DNA of 64,000 nt from Citrobacter tructae (GCF_004684345.1 NZ_CP038469.1:4278001-4342000), one strand, 5' to 3'; shown: positions 16,007-24,594, counted from the first letter of the stretch. Notes: generated from the sequence alone by a model not told the origin. Program-made: numbers and translations.

Positions 16007-17185
16007 ATGAAAGAGGTTGTGATAGTGGGGGCGTTGAGGACACCGATTGGCTGCTTCCAGGGAACGCTGGCGCGTCACTCTGCCGTTGAACTAGGCAGTA
16101 TGGTTGTCAGGGCGTTAATGGAACGCACAGGAGTGGATGTTCACGCAATTGATGAAGTAATCCTCGGTCAGGTTCTCACGGCGGGTGCAGGGCAAAACCC
16201 GGCGCGCCAGTCCGCTATCAATGGGGGGCTACCCAATACCGTTTCAGCCATCACTATTAACGATGTTTGTGGCTCGGGCCTGAAAGCGCTGCATCTGGCG
16301 ACGCAGGCGATCCAGTGTGGCGAAGCCGACATTGTGATTGCTGGCGGGCAAGAGAATATGAGCCGCGCGCCGCATGTCCTGACAGACAGCCGTACCGGGG
16401 CGCAGTTGGGTAACAGTCAACTGGTCGACAGTTTGGTGCATGACGGGTTGTGGGATGCCTTCAACGATTACCATATGGGCGTCACCGCAGAAAATCTGGC
16501 GCGGGAATACGGCATCAGCCGAGAATTACAGGATGCCTACGCGCTTCACTCGCAGCACAAAGCACGGATGGCAATCGATGCCGGGCGCTTTAAAGATGAG
16601 ATCGTGCCGGTGGTGACGCAGCGTAACGGGCAATCGTTCGTGGTGGATACCGATGAGCAGCCCCGCACCGATGCCAGCGCCGAAGGGTTGGCGCGCCTGG
16701 ATCCTACCTTCGACAGGCTCGGTTCAGTTACGGCGGGTAATGCGTCATCGATCAACGATGGCGCCGCCGCAGTGATGATGATGAGCGAAGCCAAAGCGCA
16801 GGAGCTGAATTTACCCATACTGGCGCGTATTCGTGCCTTTGCCAGCGTCGGTGTCGATCCGGCTTTGATGGGCATTGCGCCAGTGTATGCGACCCGGCGT
16901 TGCCTTGAGCGCGTCGGTTGGCAACTGGCGGATGTTGATCTTATCGAAGCCAACGAAGCCTTCGCCGCGCAGGCGTTATCCGTTGGGAAAATGCTGGAGT
17001 GGGATGAGCGGCGGGTGAATGTGAACGGCGGAGCCATTGCTCTGGGCCATCCGATTGGCGCATCGGGTTGCCGGATTCTGGTTTCACTGGTGCATGAAAT
17101 GGTGAAACGTCGGGCGCACAAAGGCCTGGCAACGTTGTGCATCGGCGGTGGTCAGGGCGTCGCGCTCGCCATTGAACGAGATTAA
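16007..17185 (+). CDS. yqeF: Acetyl-CoA acetyltransferase (thiolase) YqeF
   Basis: A 392-residue thiolase II matching E. coli YqeF. All catalytic motifs are present: the nucleophile Cys in NDVCGSGLKALH, GGQENMSRAPH, NEAFAAQAL, GHPIGASGCRI and the second Cys in CIGGGQG. The expected reaction is the reversible condensation of two acetyl-CoA to acetoacetyl-CoA. The ATG at 16007 was chosen because GAGGTGG precedes it and MKEVVIVGALRTPIG is the conserved start; an upstream ATG at 15977 adds ten residues without homology. It stands alone on its strand, separated from kduI by 483 nt. Confidence 0.94.
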   Translation: MKEVVIVGALRTPIGCFQGTLARHSAVELGSMVVRALMERTGVDVHAIDEVILGQVLTAGAGQNPARQSAINGGLPNTVSAITINDVCGSGLKALHLATQAIQCGEADIVIAGGQENMSRAPHVLTDSRTGAQLGNSQLVDSLVHDGLWDAFNDYHMGVTAENLAREYGISRELQDAYALHSQHKARMAIDAGRFKDEIVPVVTQRNGQSFVVDTDEQPRTDASAEGLARLDPTFDRLGSVTAGNASSINDGAAAVMMMSEAKAQELNLPILARIRAFASVGVDPALMGIAPVYATRRCLERVGWQLADVDLIEANEAFAAQALSVGKMLEWDERRVNVNGGAIALGHPIGASGCRILVSLVHEMVKRRAHKGLATLCIGGGQGVALAIERD

Positions 17186-17240
17186 CGACCTTAGATTTCC
17201 TTTCTCAAACGCCTTCCCTGCTGTGTCATCTCTGCACCTG

Positions 17241-17265
17241 CAAAAAAGCCCTCCAGCGGGAGGGC
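17241..17265 (-). terminator. Minus-strand intrinsic terminator between yqeF and kduI
   Basis: GCCCTCC-AGC-GGGAGGGC (17248-17265) is preceded on the plus strand by an A-run, so on the minus strand the hairpin is followed by a T-run. This is a good rho-independent terminator for a minus-strand transcript, yet no minus-strand gene is annotated upstream. It has no T-run in the plus direction, so it is a poor terminator for yqeF. Confidence 0.65.
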
Positions 17266-17668
17266 AAGGCCAGTTACAGAAACATGCATTCTCAAACCTC
17301 GCCAACTTATCAAAACAGTGTTTTATTTCATGTGATTAACAACGCACTTTGTTAGAAAAGGTGTGTGAGCGTGTCTATAGCACGACTGTATTTTCAATGC
17401 GTTATGCTTGCCGCTAATGCGTTACTCTTTTGATTGATTACATATCCAATTGTTTTAAAAGATTTTATTTAAATAAGGATCGCTATTTATATGCGCTAGC
17501 GTGATCGCAATTACACTTTTGATATTAACTTGCATAAAAAGTGAAACATCGTTTTAGTTATAATTGAAAACGCGTTCCGGGAGGGATATCATGAACGCAT
17601 TAGGTAAAACGGAACGGCGTTTTGCTATCGCTCAAGAATTCACGGTCAATTTATCACTGGAGGTAAAT
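17266..17668. promoter_or_regulatory. kduI promoter region with CRP-like and KdgR-like sites
   Basis: No gene was found here. A perfect TATAAT lies at 17559-17564. A KdgR-type palindrome at 17539-17559 (core GTGAAACATCGTTTTAG) overlaps its edge, which suggests repression. A CRP-like site, CGTGA-N6-TTACA at 17500-17515, is centred roughly 60 nt before the expected transcription start, a normal activating distance. Together they suggest induction by ketodeoxyuronates plus catabolite control. No convincing -35 box was seen, which fits CRP dependence. Confidence 0.7.
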
Positions 17669-18505
17669 GTGGACGTAAGACAAAGTATCCATAGTGCGCA
17701 CGCGAAAACCCTGGACACTCAGGGGCTGCGTAATGAGTTTTTGGTCGAAGAAGTGTTTGTTGCAGATGAATACACCATGGTCTACAGCCACATCGACCGC
17801 ATCATTGTTGGCGGCATTATGCCAGTGGCCAAAACCGTCTCCGTGGGGGGCGAAGTCGGCAAACAGTTGGGCGTAACCTATTTCCTCGAGCGTCGTGAAT
17901 TAGGTGTGATCAACATCGGCGGTCCGGGCACGATTACCGTTGACGGCCAGTGCTATGAAATTGGTCATCGCGATGCGCTGTACGTCGGGAAAGGGGCAAA
18001 AGAAGTGGTTTTCGCGAGTATCGATGCAGCGAAACCGGCTAAGTTTTACTACAACAGCGCACCAGCACACACTACCTATCCAACCAAAAAAGTCACGCCA
18101 GCAGACGTTGCGCCAGTCACTCTGGGTGATGACCTCACCAGTAACCGTCGTACCATCAACAAATATTTTGTGCCGGATGTGCTGGAAACCTGCCAGTTGA
18201 GCATGGGGCTGACCGAACTGGCCCCGGGCAACCTGTGGAACACCATGCCGTGCCATACCCATGAACGTCGTATGGAAGTCTATTTTTATTTCAATATGGA
18301 AGAAGACACCTGCGTATTCCATATGATGGGACAGCCTCAGGAAACGCGTCATATTGTGATGCACAACGAGCAGGCGGTCATTTCCCCAAGCTGGTCTATT
18401 CATTCTGGTGTTGGCACAAAAGCCTATACATTCATTTGGGGTATGGTCGGCGAAAACCAGGTCTTTGATGACATGGACCACGTCGCAGTAAAAGATCTGC
18501 GCTAG
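17669..18505 (+). CDS. kduI: 5-keto-4-deoxyuronate isomerase KduI
   Basis: KduI converts 5-keto-4-deoxyuronate (DKI) to 2,5-diketo-3-deoxygluconate (DKII) in the breakdown of unsaturated uronates from pectin or glycosaminoglycans. The 278-residue cupin-type protein carries zinc ligands in the conserved PCHTHERRMEVYFYF region and a later His in SIHSGVG. The GTG at 17669 was chosen: it gives the E. coli start (VDVRQSIHSAHAKTLD) and length, and TGGAGG lies 6 nt upstream. An ATG at 17591 would add an N-terminal extension absent from the family. kduD follows after 57 nt. Confidence 0.96.
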   Translation: MDVRQSIHSAHAKTLDTQGLRNEFLVEEVFVADEYTMVYSHIDRIIVGGIMPVAKTVSVGGEVGKQLGVTYFLERRELGVINIGGPGTITVDGQCYEIGHRDALYVGKGAKEVVFASIDAAKPAKFYYNSAPAHTTYPTKKVTPADVAPVTLGDDLTSNRRTINKYFVPDVLETCQLSMGLTELAPGNLWNTMPCHTHERRMEVYFYFNMEEDTCVFHMMGQPQETRHIVMHNEQAVISPSWSIHSGVGTKAYTFIWGMVGENQVFDDMDHVAVKDLR

Positions 18506-18562
18506 TCGCGGGCGGCCACTCAACCTGTCGGTGATGGGCAATATGATAAATAAGGATTAACA

Positions 18563-19324
18563 ATGATTTTGAATGCATTCTCTCTTGAAGGTAAAGTCGC
18601 CGTTGTGACCGGTTGTGACACTGGCCTGGGCCAGGGTATGGCGCTGGGTCTGGCGGAAGCGGGCTGCGATATCGTGGGTATCAACATCGTTGAACCGACC
18701 GAAACCATCGAGCGCGTTACCGCGCTGGGTCGTCGCTTTTTAAGCATGACCGCCGACCTGCGTCAGATTGACGGCATCCCGGCGCTGCTGGAGCGCGCAG
18801 TGGCTGAATTCGGTCATATCGACATTCTGGTCAACAACGCGGGTCTTATTCGTCGTGATGATGCGATCAACTTCAGCGAAAAAGACTGGGACGACGTCAT
18901 GAACCTGAACATTAAGAGCGTATTCTTTATGTCCCAGGCGGCGGCGAAGCACTTTATCGCGCAGGGCAACGGCGGCAAAATTATTAACATCGCCTCCATG
19001 CTCTCTTTCCAGGGCGGTATCCGCGTTCCGTCTTACACCGCATCAAAAAGCGGCGTTATGGGCGTAACCCGTCTGATGGCGAACGAGTGGGCAAAACACA
19101 ATATCAACGTTAATGCGATTGCTCCGGGCTACATGGCGACCAACAACACGCAACAACTGCGTGCTGATGAGCAGCGTAGCGCAGAAATCCTAGATCGTAT
19201 CCCGGCGGGCCGCTGGGGTCTGCCTGACGATCTGAAAGGGCCAATTGTATTCCTGGCATCCAGCGCATCTGACTATATTAACGGCTATACCGTTGCGGTA
19301 GATGGCGGCTGGCTGGCACGTTAA
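18563..19324 (+). CDS. kduD: 2-dehydro-3-deoxy-D-gluconate 5-dehydrogenase KduD
   Basis: A 253-residue short-chain dehydrogenase that reduces DKII to 2-keto-3-deoxygluconate, which then enters the Entner-Doudoroff route. The NAD(P)-binding glycine motif (TGCDTGLGQG), the NNAG motif, the catalytic Ser in NIASMLSF and YTASKSG are all present. The length equals E. coli KduD. It is co-transcribed with kduI and followed by an intrinsic terminator. Confidence 0.96.
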   Translation: MILNAFSLEGKVAVVTGCDTGLGQGMALGLAEAGCDIVGINIVEPTETIERVTALGRRFLSMTADLRQIDGIPALLERAVAEFGHIDILVNNAGLIRRDDAINFSEKDWDDVMNLNIKSVFFMSQAAAKHFIAQGNGGKIINIASMLSFQGGIRVPSYTASKSGVMGVTRLMANEWAKHNINVNAIAPGYMATNNTQQLRADEQRSAEILDRIPAGRWGLPDDLKGPIVFLASSASDYINGYTVAVDGGWLAR

Positions 19325-19349
19325 CTGCTCTTCTTCCAATATCGACAAA

Positions 19350-19384
19350 TAAAAACCCTGCCCAAAAACGGCAGGGTTTTTTTT
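19350..19384. terminator. Bidirectional terminator between kduD and kdgF
   Basis: AAAAACCCTGCC and GGCAGGGTTTTT form a strong stem with a 7-nt loop, followed by more T on the plus strand and matched by A-runs for the minus strand. It can end both the kduID transcript and the convergent kdgF transcript. Confidence 0.9.
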
Positions 19385-19442
19385 CTTTTAAGCCTTACAT
19401 TTCGGATATGAAGCTGAAAGGGCGGCCTGAAAACGGTGGAAA

Positions 19443-19769
19443 TTATGCTTTCAGGAAATCTTCGCGTACCGGCGTGAAGGTATCGAGTAATGTTCCCGGT
19501 TTTAAACACACGCAGCCGTGCATAATATTGGGCTGTTTATACAACGTGTCTCTTGCGCGCACGACATGCTTTTCTTCGCCAATGGTAAATTCAAATTCTC
19601 CGGATAGCACATAGGTCAACTGCTCGTGTGGGTGGTTGTGCATCGGGCCAATCGCACCTTGTTCGAAATTGACTTCAACGGCCATCATTTTGCCATCGTG
19701 AGCCAAAATGCGGCGGGTAACGCCATTGCCCAGATCTTCAAGGGTGGTCTCTGTATGAAAAATAAACAT
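19443..19769 (-). CDS. kdgF: Cupin protein KdgF, unsaturated uronate linearisation
   Basis: A 108-residue single cupin with the metal-binding motif MHNHPHEQLTYVLSGEFEF and a second motif ending MHGCVCLKPG. It matches the KdgF family, which opens 4,5-unsaturated galacturonate or mannuronate into linear ketouronate, the step before KduI. The conserved C-terminal PVREDFL is present. It faces kduD across a shared terminator and has a near-perfect KdgR palindrome upstream. In K-12 this position between kduD and ygeA is occupied by araE, and kdgF is absent. Confidence 0.88.
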   Translation of the reverse strand: MFIFHTETTLEDLGNGVTRRILAHDGKMMAVEVNFEQGAIGPMHNHPHEQLTYVLSGEFEFTIGEEKHVVRARDTLYKQPNIMHGCVCLKPGTLLDTFTPVREDFLKA

Positions 19770-19784
19770 CCGGCATTCCTGTAA

Positions 19785-19809
19785 TTTACTGAAACGTTGT
19801 TTCAGTAAA
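19785..19809. promoter_or_regulatory. KdgR-type operator upstream of kdgF
   Basis: A 25-bp palindrome with 11 of 12 arm positions paired (left arm TTTACTGAAACG, right arm TGTTTCAGTAAA). It matches the GAAAC-N-GTTTC core of KdgR boxes and lies 16 nt upstream of the kdgF start codon, where it could repress transcription. Confidence 0.8.
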
Positions 19810-19910
19810 CGTATCTCAGAGCATTAAAAAAAGAAATGCTGGTTCACAGATGTGGAAAGTTGATCACATCTTTGGTTCACTGGAGAGACAACAACGAATA
19901 AGGGGTAATG

Positions 19911-20603
19911 ATGAAAACGATCGGTCTGTTAGGCGGTATGAGCTGGGAATCGACCATTCCTTATTATCGACTCATTAATGAAGGCGTTAAGCAGCGTCTA
20001 GGCGGCCTGCATTCCGCGCAGATCCTGCTACACAGCGTGGATTTCCATGAGATTGAGCTGTGTCAGAGTCGCGGTGAGTGGGATAAAGCGGGCGATATTC
20101 TGGCGCAGGCTGCGCTGGGGTTACAGCAGGCGGGCGCAGAAGGGATTGTGTTGTGTACCAACACCATGCATAAGGTGGCCGGAGCAATTGAAACTGCCTG
20201 CGACGTGCCGTTTCTGCACATTGCCGATGCAACAGGTCGTGCCATCAGCCAGCAGAAAATGAGCAACGTGGCGCTGCTGGGTACGCGATACACCATGGAG
20301 CAGGATTTCTACCGTGAGCGCTTACAGACTGAATTTGGTATTAGCACGCCGATCCCTGAACAGGCCGACCGCCAGAAGATTAACCAGATAATCTTTGATG
20401 AGTTGTGTCTCGGCGAATTTAGCGATGCTTCGCGCGATTATTACCTTGGCGTGATTAACGCGCTGGCGCGTCAGGGCGCACAGGGGGTTATTTTTGGCTG
20501 TACTGAGATTGGTCTGCTGGTTCCCGCAGAGCTTAGCCCGGTTCCGGTGTTTGATACCGCGGCCATTCACGCGGCGGATGCGGTGGAGTTTATGCTGTCA
20601 TAG
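19911..20603 (+). CDS. ygeA: Broad-specificity amino acid racemase YgeA
   Basis: A 230-residue aspartate/glutamate-racemase-family protein, independent of pyridoxal phosphate. The two catalytic Cys regions are visible (VLCTNTMHKV and IFGCTEIGLL), with the conserved start GLLGGMSWEST. E. coli YgeA racemises several amino acids, notably homoserine, with low activity. Of two adjacent ATG codons, the second (19911) gives the K-12 length and the better spacing from AGGGG. It is convergent with lysR, and the two coding regions overlap by 14 nt at their ends. Confidence 0.93.
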   Translation: MKTIGLLGGMSWESTIPYYRLINEGVKQRLGGLHSAQILLHSVDFHEIELCQSRGEWDKAGDILAQAALGLQQAGAEGIVLCTNTMHKVAGAIETACDVPFLHIADATGRAISQQKMSNVALLGTRYTMEQDFYRERLQTEFGISTPIPEQADRQKINQIIFDELCLGEFSDASRDYYLGVINALARQGAQGVIFGCTEIGLLVPAELSPVPVFDTAAIHAADAVEFMLS

Positions 20604-21525
20604 GCCGGTCTAAAATAGCATCCAGCGGATCGAGCAGACGCGCAAGATCGGTTTGCAGGTGCGTTGTGAACGCATCAACCAGCGCCGATGTGGGCCGATG
20701 CAATGGGCGGATCAGACTCACGGTAAACGGTACGTTGATACTGAAACGGCGGACGACAACGCCGCTGGCAGCATAATCCAGGGCAGTGAGAGGATTGACC
20801 ACCGAGATTCCCGCCCCGGCACGCACCATCGCACAAACGGAGGCGGCGCTATGCGTCTCTACGACCATGCGCCGTTTGACCTCATGCTCGTGGAACAGAG
20901 CATCCAGCAGTTGGCGGTAGCTATCCGTTCGCGACAGACTAATATAGTTCTCGCCCTGAAAATCCTGCGGCGTTAAGACCGATTTTTCACCCAGCGGGTG
21001 TCCTTGCGGCAACACGCAGACTTCATCTAACGAGAGCAACTCCGTGCGTTGAGTTCCGGCGGGAGTATGCAGCGTTTCTGTTATGCCTAAATCGTGACGC
21101 TGTGCTGACAGCCACTCCTCCAGCAGCGGTGATTCCTGCGGCACAATCTGAATATTGACCTGCGGATAGCGTGCCAGGAACGGGTGTAGCAGCGATGGCA
21201 AAAAGGATTGCGAAAATACCGGCAGACAGACGATAGACAGCTCGCCCTGGCGGAACTCGCGCAGGCTTTCGGCGGCGCTCACGATCCGCTCCAGTCCGTA
21301 CCAGGAACGCTGTACCTCTTCAAATAACCGCAGCCCTTGCACCGTGGGGTGTAGACGTCCACGGCTGCGCTCAAACAGCTTTAATCCCAGTACCTGCTCA
21401 AATCGTGCCAGCTCGCGGCTGACGGTCGGCTGCGAAGTATTCAGCATCCGCGCGGCTTCTGTGAGATTTCCTGCCGTCATGATGGCGTGAAAGATTTCGA
21501 TATGGCGCAAGTTAACGGCAGGCAT
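20590..21525 (-). CDS. lysR: Transcriptional activator LysR of lysA
   Basis: The founding LysR-type regulator, which activates lysA in response to diaminopimelate and lysine levels. The 311-residue protein begins MPAVNLRHIEIFHAIM and has a helix-turn-helix at about residues 5-65 (NLTEAARMLNTSQPTVSREL), then the effector domain. The start at 21525 was chosen because it gives the E. coli length and N-terminus; the open frame runs further upstream without homology. It is divergent from lysA across 119 nt, the shared regulatory region. Confidence 0.96.
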   Translation of the reverse strand: MPAVNLRHIEIFHAIMTAGNLTEAARMLNTSQPTVSRELARFEQVLGLKLFERSRGRLHPTVQGLRLFEEVQRSWYGLERIVSAAESLREFRQGELSIVCLPVFSQSFLPSLLHPFLARYPQVNIQIVPQESPLLEEWLSAQRHDLGITETLHTPAGTQRTELLSLDEVCVLPQGHPLGEKSVLTPQDFQGENYISLSRTDSYRQLLDALFHEHEVKRRMVVETHSAASVCAMVRAGAGISVVNPLTALDYAASGVVVRRFSINVPFTVSLIRPLHRPTSALVDAFTTHLQTDLARLLDPLDAILDRPMTA

Positions 21526-21644
21526 GGACAATCCTCGAATCAAGTAATCCATATCATTTTTGCATAGACTCGCGATAAAACGATATTTTTTATTCTCTTC
21601 TGGCTGTGGCGTAATCATAAAAAAGATGATGACTGGAGTCCGCT

Positions 21645-22901
21645 ATGCCACGCCCGCTCAACAATATCGACACCGATCTGACCGCCGATAACCTGCTACA
21701 CCTGCCTGCTGAATTCGGCTGCCCGGTTTGGGTTTATGATGCGCAGATTATCCGCGCGCAAATTGCAAAATTGAGCCAGTTTGATGTGGTGCGTTTTGCT
21801 CAGAAGGCCTGCTCAAATATTCATATCTTGCGCCTGATGCGCGAGCAGGGCGTGAAGGTGGATTCCGTATCATTAGGTGAAATTGAACGAGCGCTGGCGG
21901 CGGGGTTTGTGCCGGGTAACGATGAAATCGTCTTTACTGCCGACATGATTGATGAAGCGACGCTTTCAAGGGTGCACGAGCTGCAGATCCCCGTTAACGC
22001 CGGGTCGGTGGATATGCTTGAGCAACTGGGCCAGGTGTCGCCAGGTCACCGCGTATGGCTGCGCGTTAACCCGGGCTTTGGTCACGGGCACAGTCAGAAA
22101 ACCAATACAGGTGGCGAGAACAGCAAGCATGGCATCTGGCACAGCTCGCTTCCGGCGGCGCTGGAAGTAATTCAGCGCTATAAGCTGAAGCTGGTCGGTA
22201 TTCACATGCACATTGGGTCCGGCGTCGATTACGGCCATCTTGAGCAGGTGTGCGGCGCGATGGTGCGTCAGGTCGTTGAGTTTGGCCAGGATCTTGAAGC
22301 GATCTCGGCGGGCGGTGGTTTATCCATTCCGTATCGTGAAGGGGAAGAGCCTGTCAACACCGATCATTACTTCGGTCTGTGGAACGCCGCGCGTGAGCAA
22401 ATTGCTAAACATCTGGGGCATCCGGTGAAGCTTGAGATCGAACCGGGGCGTTTCTTGGTCGCGGAAGCGGGTGTGCTGGTGGCGCAGGTGCGCAGCGTGA
22501 AGGCGATGGGTAGCCGCCACTTTGTGTTGATCGATGCAGGTTTTAACGATCTGATGCGTCCGGCAATGTACGGCAGCTATCATCATATTTCGGCCCTGGC
22601 GGGGGATGGTCGTTCGCTGGAACTGGCTCCTCAACGGGAGACCGTGGTTGCCGGGCCACTGTGCGAATCGGGTGACGTGTTTACCCAGCAGGAGGGCGGC
22701 AAAGTTGAAACCCGTCTGTTGCCAACGGTCGTGCCCGGGGATTATCTGGTACTACACGATACCGGAGCCTACGGTGCGTCGATGTCGTCGAACTACAATA
22801 GTCGTCCGCTGCTGCCGGAAGTGCTGTTTGATAACGGCGCAGCGCGACTGATTCGCCGTCGCCAGACCATTGAAGAGCTGCTGGCGCTGGAACTGTTTTG
22901 A
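21645..22901 (+). CDS. lysA: Diaminopimelate decarboxylase LysA
   Basis: LysA decarboxylates meso-diaminopimelate to L-lysine, the last step of lysine synthesis, using pyridoxal phosphate. The 418-residue fold-type III enzyme shows the PLP lysine in VRFAQKACSN, the HMHIGSG motif, the EPGRFLVAEAG phosphate-binding motif and the active-site CESGD near residue 345. It lacks two to three residues near position 45 relative to E. coli (420). It is divergent from its activator lysR. Confidence 0.97.
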   Translation: MPRPLNNIDTDLTADNLLHLPAEFGCPVWVYDAQIIRAQIAKLSQFDVVRFAQKACSNIHILRLMREQGVKVDSVSLGEIERALAAGFVPGNDEIVFTADMIDEATLSRVHELQIPVNAGSVDMLEQLGQVSPGHRVWLRVNPGFGHGHSQKTNTGGENSKHGIWHSSLPAALEVIQRYKLKLVGIHMHIGSGVDYGHLEQVCGAMVRQVVEFGQDLEAISAGGGLSIPYREGEEPVNTDHYFGLWNAAREQIAKHLGHPVKLEIEPGRFLVAEAGVLVAQVRSVKAMGSRHFVLIDAGFNDLMRPAMYGSYHHISALAGDGRSLELAPQRETVVAGPLCESGDVFTQQEGGKVETRLLPTVVPGDYLVLHDTGAYGASMSSNYNSRPLLPEVLFDNGAARLIRRRQTIEELLALELF

Positions 22902-22907
22902 GTGAAT

Positions 22908-22927
22908 GCCCGATAGTATTTATCGGG
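22908..22927. terminator. Hairpin between convergent lysA and galR
   Basis: GCCCGATA and TATCGGGC form an 8-bp stem with a 4-nt loop just after the lysA stop, followed by TTACGC. It probably forms the 3' end of the lysA mRNA. Confidence 0.6.
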
Positions 22928-22963
22928 CTTACGCTGCTTTGATGGTGAATCTGGCCACTCTGA

Positions 22964-23992
22964 TTAATCGTTTGACGACGAATTCCCTGATTCTGTCAGC
23001 GTCGATACGGAGTGTCGACGTACCAGGGTGGGGTTAAATACGTGGGTAATTTCCGGCACTGGACGGTTTTCTGCCAGCGCCAGCGCCAGTTCGGCGGCCT
23101 GGGTTGCCATCGTCACTATCGGGTAACGTACCGTCGTCAGCCGTGGACGCACGTAGCGGGAAACCAGCACATCATCAAAGCCAATCAGTGAAATCTCGCT
23201 CGGCACATCAATGCCATTATCATTTAATACACCCATGGCGCCCGCCGCCATCGAATCGTTATAGCAGGCGACAGCGGTGAAGTTTTTGCCACGTCCCAGC
23301 AGCTCCGTCATCGCCTGTTCGCCGCCGCTTTCATCCGGTTCGCCGAAGGTCACCAGCCGATCGTTAACCGGGATATTGCTTTCTGCCAGTGCATCGTAAT
23401 AGCCCTGCAGACGATCTTCTGCATCCGAAATGCTGTGATTGGAGCACAGGTAGCCGATGCGTGTATGACCCTGCTGGATGAGATGGCGGGTTGCAAGCCA
23501 TGCGCCGTAACGGTCATCCAGGGCCACGCAGCGTTGTTCGAAACCCGGCAGGATGCGGTTGATCAGTACCATGCCGGGGATTTGCTTCATTAATGACGCC
23601 AGTTCCGCGTCCGAGATAATTTTAGCGTGGACTACGAGGGCCGCGCAGCGGTGGCGGATAAGCTGTTCAATCGCCTGCCGCTCTTTCAGTTCGTTATGAT
23701 AGCCGTTGCCAATTAGTAAAAAGTTACCGGTGTTATAGGCCACCTGCTCGACAGCTTTAACCATTGCCCCAAAGAATGGATCGGACACATCACCCACCAC
23801 CAGGCCGATGGTTTCTGTGGATTGTTGTGCCAGCGCACGCGCATTAGCGTTGGGGTGGTAGCTGAGTGATTCCATTGCACTCATTACAGCCAGGCGCGAT
23901 GCTTCGCTGGCTTTGGGGGAATGATTGATCACTCGAGAAACGGTGGCGACTGATACACCAGCTAGTCGGGCTACGTCCTTTATGGTCGCCAT
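22964..23992 (-). CDS. galR: Galactose operon repressor GalR
   Basis: A LacI-family repressor of galactose transport and metabolism genes that responds to D-galactose. The 342-residue protein has the N-terminal helix-turn-helix and hinge (ATIKDVARLAGVSVATVSRVI) and a periplasmic-binding-protein-like core. The start at 23992 was chosen for the conserved N-terminus; an in-frame codon at 24058 would add 22 residues without homology. The C-terminal tail is slightly diverged from E. coli. It is convergent with lysA. Confidence 0.96.
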   Translation of the reverse strand: MATIKDVARLAGVSVATVSRVINHSPKASEASRLAVMSAMESLSYHPNANARALAQQSTETIGLVVGDVSDPFFGAMVKAVEQVAYNTGNFLLIGNGYHNELKERQAIEQLIRHRCAALVVHAKIISDAELASLMKQIPGMVLINRILPGFEQRCVALDDRYGAWLATRHLIQQGHTRIGYLCSNHSISDAEDRLQGYYDALAESNIPVNDRLVTFGEPDESGGEQAMTELLGRGKNFTAVACYNDSMAAGAMGVLNDNGIDVPSEISLIGFDDVLVSRYVRPRLTTVRYPIVTMATQAAELALALAENRPVPEITHVFNPTLVRRHSVSTLTESGNSSSND

Positions 23993-24207
23993 GATAGTAC
24001 CTGTTGTGGGTAAACGCTTACATTCCGTCAGTGTTACGGAAAATGGCTGGCTGTTCAAGCAGATTGCCCATCAGGACTTCGCAAATGTGAGCGCGCACGA
24101 GTGAAGTAAGACAGAAATAGAAAATGAAAATCTTTGCTTACACTTTGCGATGAGCTGTTGCGATTGTTCGCTGGCGAGGGCGTTGATTCGATTGCTAGAG
24201 TTGGGAT

Positions 24208-24290
24208 CCCAGAGGTATTGATAGGTGAAATCGACTTTCGAGTTGATCACAAGATTTACACCAACCTGCGCAGATGCGCAGGTTTTTTTT
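24208..24290 (+). ncRNA. omrB: Small regulatory RNA OmrB
   Basis: An Hfq-binding sRNA of the OmpR regulon that represses outer-membrane protein and curli regulator mRNAs. The 5' end CCCAGAGGTATTGATAGGTG and the 3' terminator stem (CCTGCGC-AGAT-GCGCAGG plus a T-run) match E. coli OmrB. The centre (ATCGACTTTCGAGTTGATCA) is a short hairpin that differs from OmrA. Length about 83 nt (82 in E. coli). It lies between galR and aas, as in K-12. Confidence 0.95.
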
Positions 24291-24405
24291 TGCCTTACGT
24301 GTATCTGTAACAGTAAGGGATAATTTACACAACTGGTTGCACTTGGGTTCATTCCTTTGCGTTTTCGAACTGGCATATCAGGCATGTGCAGACCACAATC
24401 AAGAT

Positions 24406-24493
24406 CCCAGAGGTATTGATTGGTGAGATTATTCGGTACGCACTTCGTACCCTGTCTCTTGCACCAACCTGCGCGGATGCGCAGGTTTTTTTT
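24406..24493 (+). ncRNA. omrA: Small regulatory RNA OmrA
   Basis: This is the tandem twin of OmrB. It shares the 5' seed (CCCAGAGGTATTGAT, then GGTGA) and the 3' terminator (CCTGCGC-GGAT-GCGCAGG plus T-run) but has its own central hairpin (GGTACGCACTTCGTACC). The 88-nt length equals E. coli OmrA. CACAAT at 24394-24399 is a plausible -10 box. The spacer between the two RNAs (24291-24405) holds the OmrA promoter and no gene. Confidence 0.95.
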
Positions 24494-24594
24494 CGCCTCT
24501 GTTTTCGGATTCCATTTACCTGTCGCGCCCATCCCCCAACTCGTATAATCTGCCACCATTCATCCTTATATAATCGATGGTACAGGGAGTTGAG

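Noticed and set aside
24071..24559. An open frame of 162 codons on the minus strand between galR and aas.
   Set aside because: It runs antisense through OmrA and OmrB, has internal repeats only because the two RNAs share ends, and resembles no protein.
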